Origin: Streptomyces ochraceiscleroticus
Lineage (GTDB): Bacteria > Actinomycetota > Actinomycetes > Streptomycetales > Streptomycetaceae
Direction: 5' to 3'
Length of the DNA: 64,000 nucleotides
Assembly (NCBI RefSeq): GCF_000720485.1
Contig: NZ_JOAX01000019.1
Location: forward strand, 1 to 64,000
The position numbers were made by a program, and so were the translations under genes. Positions 1-8,728 of the stretch are shown here, one piece after another (the first letter of the stretch is position 1; each line of letters starts with the position of its first letter). The notes under the pieces were generated by a model. It was not told the DNA's origin and searched no databases. It saw only the letters and a list, made by a program, of their open reading frames with translations.

Positions 1-68
1 TTCAAGCAGAAGACGGCATACGAGATGCTCAGGAGTCTCGTGGGCTCGGAGATGTGTATAAGAGACAG
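1..68. other. Illumina Nextera i7 adapter remnant (not genomic)
   Basis: Positions 3-26 are the Illumina P7 flow-cell sequence. Positions 27-34 (GCTCAGGA) are an 8-base index whose reverse complement TCCTGAGC is Nextera N704. Positions 35-49 are the Nextera read-2 tail, and 50-68 (AGATGTGTATAAGAGACAG) are the Tn5 mosaic end. This is library adapter left on the contig end. It creates the peptide MYKRQ at the start of an open frame, a well-known signature of untrimmed adapter translation. Nothing before position 69 should be treated as organism sequence. Confidence 0.99.
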
Positions 69-70
69 GT

Positions 71-145
71 CGCGGGCGGTGTGGGCGGGCTGTCAGGCAG
101 GTGGGGTGGGCGAGCAGCCGGGCAGGTGGGGTGGGCGGACGGTCG
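71..145. repeat. 25-bp tandem repeat, three copies, at the contig edge
   Basis: Units run 71-95, 96-120 and 121-145. The last two share the first 17 bases (GGCAGGTGGGGTGGGCG) and the first unit is more diverged. The array begins two bases after the adapter, so it may continue beyond the assembled end and may explain why assembly stopped here. It lies upstream of the crotonase-family gene at 231. Confidence 0.75.
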
Positions 146-230
146 ACTGGGGCGCGCGGTGGCGGGCGTGGTGGTGATCACGCCTCTCGGGCCGGGACGT
201 GGTCGGTCCTGCCGCTCTACGATCCCCTTC

Positions 231-980
231 ATGACCCCAGGGCTCAGCACGCGCGTCAGCGACGGCACGGCGATCGTCACGATCAGCAATCCCGCCAAGC
301 GGAACGCCATGACGGCCGACATGTGGCGCGCGGTCCCGGAGCTGGTGGAGCGGCTGGCCGGTGACCGGTCCGTCCGCGTCCTCGTGCTGACCGGCGAGGG
401 GAGCACCTTCTGCGCGGGCGCGGACATCGGGTCGCTGCGGGAGTCGGGGGACGAGAACCGGGGCCTCGCGCTGGCCGCCGAGGAGGCGCTCGCCGCCTTC
501 CCCAAGCCGTCGCTGGCCGCGATCCGCGGTTACTGCGTGGGCGGCGGCAGCCAGCTTGCGGCCGCCTGCGACCTGCGGTTCGCCGAAGAAGGCGCGCTGT
601 TCGGCATCACGCCGGCGAAGCTGGGCATCGTCTACCCGGCCGCGTCCACCCAGCGGCTGGTGCGGCTGGTCGGCCCGGCGACCGCCAAGTACCTCCTCTT
701 CTCAGGTGAGTTGATCGGCTGTGAGCGGGCGCTGCGCACGGGGCTCGTGGACGAGGTGCTGCCGGAGGGCGAGCTGGACAAGCGGGTCACGGACTTCTCG
801 GCCGTGCTGGCGAGCCGGTCGCAGCTCACCCAGGCGTCGGCGAAGGAGTTCGCCGACGGCCCCGCGAGCCCGGAGCGGCGCGCGTACTGGGAGGAGCAGG
901 CGCGCGGCAGCGGCGACACGGCGGAGGGCGTCACCGCCTTCCTGGAGCGCCGGGCACCGCGCTTCGACTGGACGGTGTGA
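231..980 (+). CDS. Enoyl-CoA hydratase/isomerase (crotonase) family protein
   Basis: A 249-residue crotonase-fold protein, normal length for the family, acting on an acyl-CoA thioester in the cytoplasm. The CoA and oxyanion-hole elements are visible (FCAGADIG and GYCVGGGSQLAAACDLRFA). The two catalytic glutamates of classical hydratases are missing: the GGGCELA position reads GGGSQLA (Glu to Gln) and GQPEILLG reads GITPAKLG. A water-adding hydratase is therefore unlikely, and an isomerase, a hydrolase-like activity or another crotonase chemistry is more plausible. The open frame continues upstream into adapter sequence, so I place the start at ATG 231, where similarity begins (TRVSDGTAIVTI). 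The true substrate cannot be read from the sequence. Confidence 0.85.
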   Translation: MTPGLSTRVSDGTAIVTISNPAKRNAMTADMWRAVPELVERLAGDRSVRVLVLTGEGSTFCAGADIGSLRESGDENRGLALAAEEALAAFPKPSLAAIRGYCVGGGSQLAAACDLRFAEEGALFGITPAKLGIVYPAASTQRLVRLVGPATAKYLLFSGELIGCERALRTGLVDEVLPEGELDKRVTDFSAVLASRSQLTQASAKEFADGPASPERRAYWEEQARGSGDTAEGVTAFLERRAPRFDWTV

Positions 981-1073
981 GCCGCCGGGCCATCACTGCC
1001 GGTCCGGCCCCCCTCGGCTCCCCGGCCCCCGACTTCCCGGTCCGTGGCCCTCGGCCCGTCGCCCCCTCGGGGC

Positions 1074-1874
1074 TCAGCCGAAAGAGACCCGGTCCAGCCA
1101 GAAGTCCAGCAGCTCCGCGTCGCCGAGGATCTCTATGCCGTCCCGATGGGCGGGCCGCCGCCGATAGACCGTCAACAGCAGCTCGGTCAGCGGGCCGCGC
1201 AGCGCGACAGCGGACTTCTCATGCGCCCGGCGCCACTCGATGGCCTCGCCGGTGAGGTCGACGACCCACTCCGCCTGCGCCTCGGGCGCGGTGTCCGTGG
1301 CGTGGAAATGCAGGGTGCGGCCGGGGCCCAGCAGTTCCCGCAGCTCCGGGTGGTACTCGAACATCACCGGCAGCGAGCCGAGCTCCAGCCACTCGTCGAG
1401 CGCGTCCAGCGCCACCTCCTCATCGAGGACGTACTCCACGCCGAGGGCCAGCGCGGCGTCGGCCCGGTGGATCACCGTCTCGTGCGCGAAGCGGCGGGCG
1501 AAGAACGTCGAGCCCCGTCCGGCGTTCTCGGGGAGCGGGGTCCACATCTCCGCGTCGGGTCCCGCCTCGCGCAGCGCGTCCGCGAGCAGCCCGGCCCCCT
1601 CGGCGAGCCAGCCGTCGAGCTCGGCCGGGTCCTCGCCGGCGTATCCGGAGAGGTCGCGGAAGAAGTCGTCGGGCGGCGGCGCCGATGCCCGGCCGCGGAC
1701 GATCTCCGCCGCCCAGCGCTGTGCGCCACCGAGGTGGCGCAGCAACTGATTGACGGTCCAGCCGGGGCAGGAGGGCACCGGCCGCGAGAGGTCGGCGCCC
1801 TTGATGTGGGAACGCAACAGGTCGGTCTGCGCCACGATTTCGGCGCGGTGTCGGTCGTAGCGCAGTCGAGTCAT
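1074..1874 (-). CDS. Maleylpyruvate isomerase family mycothiol-dependent enzyme
   Basis: A 266-residue protein with the DinB-like N-terminal domain of mycothiol-dependent maleylpyruvate isomerases (residues about 10-160; CPGWTVNQLLRHLGGAQRW carries the typical His). A C-terminal domain follows (about 180-260). Actinobacteria use mycothiol in place of glutathione, and this large family isomerises or detoxifies electrophiles with it. Its members are numerous and mostly uncharacterised, so maleylpyruvate need not be the substrate. It is transcribed alone on the minus strand from ATG 1874, and no strong ribosome-binding site is visible. Neighbours give no clear pathway. Confidence 0.8.
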   Translation of the reverse strand: MTRLRYDRHRAEIVAQTDLLRSHIKGADLSRPVPSCPGWTVNQLLRHLGGAQRWAAEIVRGRASAPPPDDFFRDLSGYAGEDPAELDGWLAEGAGLLADALREAGPDAEMWTPLPENAGRGSTFFARRFAHETVIHRADAALALGVEYVLDEEVALDALDEWLELGSLPVMFEYHPELRELLGPGRTLHFHATDTAPEAQAEWVVDLTGEAIEWRRAHEKSAVALRGPLTELLLTVYRRRPAHRDGIEILGDAELLDFWLDRVSFG

Positions 1875-1924
1875 GGAATGACGGTAGACCGCACCACTGA
1901 CAACGCCCCGCCGAACCGCTGCCG

Positions 1925-2569
1925 TCAGGCCGATCCCGTCAGGAGGAACCGGCTGCGCCCGCGCAGCGCCTCGACGATCGCGGCAGGGGCCTTCTCCGGC
2001 GAGCCGCTGTCGTACGGCGGCTGCGGGTCGTACTCGATGCCGAGCTGCACGGTCTGCGCGACGGTGTCGTCCGCCAGCCGGCCGAGCAGGGCCAGGCCCA
2101 TGTCGATGCCGGACGAGACGCCGGCGGCCGTGACGTACTTGCCGTCGACGACGACCCGCTCACCCGTGGGTTCCACGCCGTACTGCTTCAACTGGTCGAG
2201 CGCGAGCCAGTGGGACGTGGCGCGGCGGCCCTCCAGGAGGCCGGCGGCGGCCAGCAGGAGCGAGCCGGTGCACACGGAGGTCGTCCAGGTGGTGGTGGCG
2301 TCGACGGTTCGCAGCCACTCGTGGAGCGGCCCGTCGGCCATCAGGTCGCTCTGCCCGGGGCCGCCGGGGACGACCAGGACGTCCGGCGCGGTGACCTCTT
2401 CCAGGGTCGCGTCGGCGACCAGCGCGAGGCCACCGCTGTCGTTGCGTACGGGGCCGGTGCGCTCGGCGACGAAGACGGTCTCCGCGCCGGGCAGCCGCCC
2501 GAGCGTGTCGTACGGTCCGACGGCGTCCAGCGCGGTGAAGCGGTCGTAGAGCAGGATCGCGATCTGCAT
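1925..2569 (-). CDS. DJ-1/PfpI family protein, isonitrile hydratase-like
   Basis: A 214-residue single-domain DJ-1/PfpI protein. The nucleophile elbow SVCTGSLLLAAAGLL contains the conserved cysteine, and the C-terminal segment QLGIEYDPQPPYDSGSPEK closely resembles bacterial isonitrile (isocyanide) hydratases, which convert isonitriles to N-formamides. Start ATG 2569 is preceded by AAAGGA. It follows the GlxA-type regulator gene by only 23 bp on the same strand, so the two are probably co-transcribed. The regulator's own N-terminal domain belongs to the same superfamily. The hydratase activity is inferred from motif resemblance; other DJ-1 activities remain possible. Confidence 0.78.
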   Translation of the reverse strand: MQIAILLYDRFTALDAVGPYDTLGRLPGAETVFVAERTGPVRNDSGGLALVADATLEEVTAPDVLVVPGGPGQSDLMADGPLHEWLRTVDATTTWTTSVCTGSLLLAAAGLLEGRRATSHWLALDQLKQYGVEPTGERVVVDGKYVTAAGVSSGIDMGLALLGRLADDTVAQTVQLGIEYDPQPPYDSGSPEKAPAAIVEALRGRSRFLLTGSA

Positions 2570-2592
2570 GAGAATCCTTTCAAAGCGGCGAG

Positions 2593-3555
2593 TTACGTGG
2601 TCTGCGCGTGCGGCCGGAACCGGCGCCGGTACTCCGCCGGGCCGGTGCCGAGGGCGCGCACGAAAGCGCGGCGCATGGCTTCGGGGGTGCCGTAACCGCA
2701 GCGCCGGGAGACGCGTTCGACGGCGTCGGTGGTGTCCTCAAGGAGCCGCCGTGCGGCCTCCAGCCGGACTCTGTCGACATAGCGACCTGGCGTCATGCCG
2801 ACTTCGTCGCGGAAGGCGCGGGCGAAATGGCGAGGTGAGAGTCCGCAACGGGCGGCGAGCGCGTCCACCGACAGATCGGCGGCCGGGTGCTCGGTGATCC
2901 AGTGCTGCACCTCGCGCAGCGGCGGGCGCTCGGCGGTCTGCGCGGCGAGCTGGGCGCTGAACTGCGTCTGATTGCCGGGTCTGCGCAGGAAGACGACGAG
3001 ATGGCGGGCGACGGTCAGCGCGACCTCCCGGCCGAGGTCCTCCTCCACGAGGGCCAGCGCGAGGTCGATGCCCGAGGTGACGCCGGCGGACGTCGCCAGG
3101 TCGCCGTCCCGGATGAAGATCGGCTCGGCGTCGACGTCGACGCCGGGAAAGCGGTCGGCCAGCGCGTCGCACAGCGCCCAGTGGGTGGTGGCGCGGTGAC
3201 CGTCCAGCAGCCCGGCGGCGGCCAGCAGGAACGCGCCCGAGCACACGGAGACCTTGCGGCGGGCCCGTGGCGCCTGCGTGCGCAGCCAGTCGACGAGCCG
3301 CGGGTCGGGGTCGCGGGTGCCCTGTCCGCCGGGCACGAGGAGGGTGTCCGGGGGCGCCGCGTCGGCCAGCGCGAGGTCCGGGGTGATCCGCAGGCCGCTG
3401 GAGGTGCGGACCGGGCCGCCGTCGAGCGTGGCGGTACGGACCCGGTAGGCGCCGGGCACGCAGAGGCCGGCGCCCGTGAAGACCTCCAGCGGGCCGGTGA
3501 CGTCCAGGCTCTGGACGTCGTCGAAGAGAACGACCAGTACGTCGTGCGGTGGCAT
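2593..3555 (-). CDS. GlxA family (DJ-1 domain plus AraC-type) transcriptional regulator
   Basis: A 320-residue regulator. The N-terminal DJ-1/PfpI-like domain (about 1-190) contains VPGGQG and the nucleophile-type elbow VSVCSGAFLLAAAGLL. The C-terminal AraC/XylS double helix-turn-helix covers about 215-315 and contains LSPRHFARAFRDEVGMTPG. Such proteins usually sense a small metabolite and activate neighbouring genes. I chose ATG 3555, preceded by AGGA and starting MPPHDVLVVLFDD, because the longer open frame adds a basic segment with no domain. It is the first gene of a two-gene unit with the isonitrile-hydratase-like gene and probably regulates it. Confidence 0.85.
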   Translation of the reverse strand: MPPHDVLVVLFDDVQSLDVTGPLEVFTGAGLCVPGAYRVRTATLDGGPVRTSSGLRITPDLALADAAPPDTLLVPGGQGTRDPDPRLVDWLRTQAPRARRKVSVCSGAFLLAAAGLLDGHRATTHWALCDALADRFPGVDVDAEPIFIRDGDLATSAGVTSGIDLALALVEEDLGREVALTVARHLVVFLRRPGNQTQFSAQLAAQTAERPPLREVQHWITEHPAADLSVDALAARCGLSPRHFARAFRDEVGMTPGRYVDRVRLEAARRLLEDTTDAVERVSRRCGYGTPEAMRRAFVRALGTGPAEYRRRFRPHAQTT

Positions 3556-3706
3556 GGCCCCATCCTGGGCGCGCGACCGGATGGCGGCAATGACGCCTTT
3601 CCCACCTTTCCTGCCATGCCTGGCCGCCACCTCCCCCATGCCGGGTGCGTCCCTTCTTGGCCGCCCCGGTCTACCGGCCATACCGACGGGTCGGTAACGT
3701 GCCGCC

Positions 3707-4597
3707 ATGACCACAACGGCTTCCCCGCAGGACCGCTCCGCGCTGCCCGACCGCGCCGGACGACGCTGTCACAACGTCATCAACCCGCTGCACTCCACGG
3801 TGTACTTCTCGCCCGACTTCCCCCAGGAGCTGGCGAAGCTCGGCATCGAGGACCGCAGCGCCGCCTACTTCCTGGGCCGGGCCGCCGCCATGGGCCCGGT
3901 GGGTCCCGGCGTCATCGCCGCGACGTTCTACAACTTCAAGTACGAGCTGATCGCCCGGCACATCCCGGACGCCTGGGCCGCCGTCACCCCGCAGCAGGTG
4001 CTCGACGCGCGGCTGCGCGCGGCCGACAGCACGCTGCGCCGGCTGCTGGGCGACGAGCTGGTGGAGTCCGACAAGATGGCCGAGGCCGCGCGGCTCGCGC
4101 TGCGCGCCGCCGAGGCGTGCTCCCGGCACGCCCGTCCGCTGTACGCCGCCCACGCCGACCTGCCCGTACCGGACGCGCCGCACCTGGCGTACTGGCACGC
4201 CGCGACCCTGCTGCGCGAACACCGCGGCGACGGCCACCTCATCGCGCTCGCCGACGCGGGCCTGGGCCCCCTGGAGGCGCTGGCCTCGCACACCGCCAGC
4301 GGCCGCGGCATGAGCACCAAGTGGATCCTGGCGACCCGCGGCTGGTCGGCCGAGGAGTGGCAGGGCGCGCGCGACGCGCTGCGCGAGCGCGGCATCCTGG
4401 ACGCCGACTTCGGCCTGACCGAGGCCGGTACGCAGCTCCGCGCCGAGCTGGAGGAGGCCACCGACCGGCTGGACGCGGCCCCGTACGAGCACCTCGGTGC
4501 CGAGGGCGTCGCCCGGCTGACCGAGCTGGCCACGGAGTTCACCACCACCGCGGTCGGCAACGGAGCTTTCCCGGCCGACCTGTTCGGCCAGGGCTGA
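3707..4597 (+). CDS. SCO6745 family protein
   Basis: A 296-residue cytoplasmic protein matching the actinobacterial SCO6745-type family ([19 protein letters not shown] near the start, then [12 protein letters not shown]). The second half, with a segment like [21 protein letters not shown] (around residue 215-240) followed by GLTEAG, resembles a MarR-like winged helix fused to an alpha-helical N-terminal domain. The family occurs widely in Streptomyces, and its function is not established. It diverges from the GlxA-type regulator gene. A G+C-rich hairpin follows at 4605-4645. Confidence 0.75.
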   Translation: MTTTASPQDRSALPDRAGRRCHNVINPLHSTVYFSPDFPQELAKLGIEDRSAAYFLGRAAAMGPVGPGVIAATFYNFKYELIARHIPDAWAAVTPQQVLDARLRAADSTLRRLLGDELVESDKMAEAARLALRAAEACSRHARPLYAAHADLPVPDAPHLAYWHAATLLREHRGDGHLIALADAGLGPLEALASHTASGRGMSTKWILATRGWSAEEWQGARDALRERGILDADFGLTEAGTQLRAELEEATDRLDAAPYEHLGAEGVARLTELATEFTTTAVGNGAFPADLFGQG

Positions 4598-4604
4598 GCC
4601 CGGC

Positions 4605-4645
4605 CACGGGGCGGGCCCCCGGTCGTACGGCCGCCCGCCCCCGTG
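4605..4645 (+). terminator. Hairpin after the SCO6745 family gene
   Basis: Arms CACGGGGCGGGC (4605-4616) and GCCCGCCCCCGTG (4633-4645) pair with one bulged base across a 16-nt loop. The hairpin starts eight bases after the stop codon, the usual place for a factor-independent terminator in this GC range. No U-tract follows. Confidence 0.55.
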
Positions 4646-4757
4646 CCGTGCCTCTTGTCACACCTGTGCCCTCCTGCCCGGGTCACGCGACAGGCCGTAC
4701 CGCGACCCTGCACAATGCAGGCTCAAGCACAGCGCGAGAAGGCAGGTCGGGAGCATC

Positions 4758-7244
<2,487 letters not shown>

Positions 7245-7270
7245 TCCCGTAGGCAGCGCGGCGCCGGGGC

Positions 7271-7320
7271 ACGTAGGGCGGCGGGCGGGGCGTACGTACG
7301 CCCCGCCCGCCGCCCTACGT
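7271..7320. terminator. Perfect 50-bp palindrome between convergent tex and MarR genes
   Basis: The two 25-base halves (7271-7295 and 7296-7320) are exact reverse complements with no spacer, starting ACGTAGGGCGGCGGGC and centred on GTACGTAC. In RNA it would fold into a long, very stable GC hairpin from either strand. It lies between tex (stop 7244) and the MarR gene (stop 7336), so a bidirectional terminator is the simplest reading. Perfect arms of this length with no spacer are unusual. Confidence 0.85.
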
Positions 7321-7335
7321 ATGCTCCGGCCGCCG

Positions 7336-7917
7336 TCAGTCCTCGCCGACGTGCGTCAACCGGTCGTCGCCGAGCCGGTGCTGCACGTCCTGGAGGACGG
7401 TGCGGAGCAGGTCGGTCAGCTGGGCCTGCTTCTCGGGGGCGAGGCCGTCGAGCAGTTCGGTTTCCCGGTGGAGCACCTGGTCCACGGTCGCCTCGACGAC
7501 CTCGTGTCCGGTCGTGGTCAGCGTGACCTCGACGGTGCGCGGCCGCCCCTGCGCGGGGTGTCGGGCCACCAGACCTTCCCGTTCGGCACGGGCCACCCGT
7601 TGTGAGACGGCGCCGGCCGTGATCATGCTGCGGCGGCCGATCTCGCGGGTGCTGAGGGTGTAGGGCTCGCCGCTTCGCCGCAACACGCTGAGCAGGTCCA
7701 GGGTGGCGGTGTCCACGCCGGCCCGGGCGAGGACCCGGCGCCGGTCGTCGCCGAAGAGCTTGGCCAGCTGCCAGATGCTCGTGACGATCCCGATGGACGA
7801 GACGGGTGTACCCGGGCGCTCGCGTTCCCACGCGGCGGCGATGTCGCGCACCGGGTCGGAGGGAACCCCGCCCTCCGGTCGGCCGCCCCCCGCCTTCGTC
7901 CTCGCTTCACTTGCCAC
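7336..7917 (-). CDS. MarR family transcriptional regulator
   Basis: A 193-residue MarR-type repressor. The winged helix spans about 75-140, with LDLLSVLRRSGEPYTLSTRE leading into the recognition helix and GRPRTVEVTLTTTG as the wing. About 40 extra residues precede the fold, so a later start is possible. It is divergent from an SDR oxidoreductase gene, and the 67-bp gap contains a perfect 12-bp dyad. It probably represses both itself and the SDR gene and is released by a small, likely phenolic or electrophilic, ligand. The ligand cannot be deduced from sequence. Confidence 0.87.
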   Translation of the reverse strand: MASEARTKAGGGRPEGGVPSDPVRDIAAAWERERPGTPVSSIGIVTSIWQLAKLFGDDRRRVLARAGVDTATLDLLSVLRRSGEPYTLSTREIGRRSMITAGAVSQRVARAEREGLVARHPAQGRPRTVEVTLTTTGHEVVEATVDQVLHRETELLDGLAPEKQAQLTDLLRTVLQDVQHRLGDDRLTHVGED

Positions 7918-7945
7918 GGTACCCCTTCCGACTGCTACGTTTAGC

Positions 7946-7957
7946 TCTAAATTTAGA
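7946..7957. promoter_or_regulatory. Candidate MarR operator
   Basis: TCTAAATTTAGA is a perfect 12-bp palindrome flanked by related half-sites (TTTAG before it, CCTGAA after it). It is the only AT-rich segment in the 67-bp gap between the divergent MarR and SDR genes. Placement and symmetry fit a MarR dimer site overlapping one or both promoters. Binding is inferred. Confidence 0.6.
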
Positions 7958-7984
7958 CCTGAATGAACGTGAGGGGTTCAGTTT

Positions 7985-8704
7985 ATGGCACGCAACGTCC
8001 TGGTCACCGGCGGCGGTACGGGCATCGGGTACGCGATCGCGCAGCACTTCGCCGAGCAGGGGGAGACCGTCTTCGTCACCGGACGCCGCACCGGACCGCT
8101 CAAGGAAGCGGCGGACCGTATCGGCGCCCGGGCCGTGGTCTGCGACCACACCGACCCCGAAGCGCTCGCCCGGCTGCTCACCGAGCTGCCCGAGAGCGTC
8201 GACGTGCTGGTCAACAACGCCGGCGGCAACACCGACTTCGACACCGGGGCGGCATCGGACCTGGCGTCCTACGCCAGGGACTTCCGCGCCAACCTCGACG
8301 CGAACCTGGTCAGCGCCGCACTGACGACGAAGGCCCTGGAGGAGCGGCTCGCCGCTGGGGGCGCGGTGGTGCACATCGGGTCGATCGCCGGCAACCGGGG
8401 CGGCGGTTCGTACGGTGCGGCCAAGGCCGGGCTGGCGACGTGGAACATCGACCTGGCCGGTGCCCTGGGGGCGCGCGGCATCACCGCCAACGTGGTCGCG
8501 CCCGGTTACATCGCCGACACCGAGTTCTTCCGGGACCGGCTCACGGACGAGCGGCGTACGCAGCTGGTGACCGAGACCGCCGTCGGCCGGCCCGGCTCCC
8601 CCGCGGACGTGGCGGGCGCGGTGGCGTTCCTCGCCTCCCCCGCGGCGCGGCACATCACGGGGCAAGTGCTGCACGTGAACGGGGGCGCGCACCCCACCCG
8701 ATGA
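7985..8704 (+). CDS. SDR family NAD(P)-dependent oxidoreductase
   Basis: A 239-residue classical short-chain dehydrogenase/reductase. It has the cofactor loop TGGGTGIGYAIA (about residues 8-19), NNAGG (about 77-81), the active-site Ser in HIGSIAG and the YGAAK Tyr-Lys pair (about 144-148). The C-terminus IITGQ-type segment (HITGQVLHVNGG) is typical of FabG-like enzymes. It probably oxidises or reduces a hydroxy/keto substrate. ATG 7985 follows a GAGGGG stretch. It is divergent from the MarR gene, which probably controls it. Confidence 0.88.
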   Translation: MARNVLVTGGGTGIGYAIAQHFAEQGETVFVTGRRTGPLKEAADRIGARAVVCDHTDPEALARLLTELPESVDVLVNNAGGNTDFDTGAASDLASYARDFRANLDANLVSAALTTKALEERLAAGGAVVHIGSIAGNRGGGSYGAAKAGLATWNIDLAGALGARGITANVVAPGYIADTEFFRDRLTDERRTQLVTETAVGRPGSPADVAGAVAFLASPAARHITGQVLHVNGGAHPTR

Positions 8705-8728
8705 GGCGAGGGGCGCCCCCCGTGCGTC

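Noticed and set aside
54..230. N-terminal extension of the crotonase-family frame starting MYKRQ
   Set aside because: It is translated from the adapter and a tandem repeat, and family similarity starts only at ATG 231.
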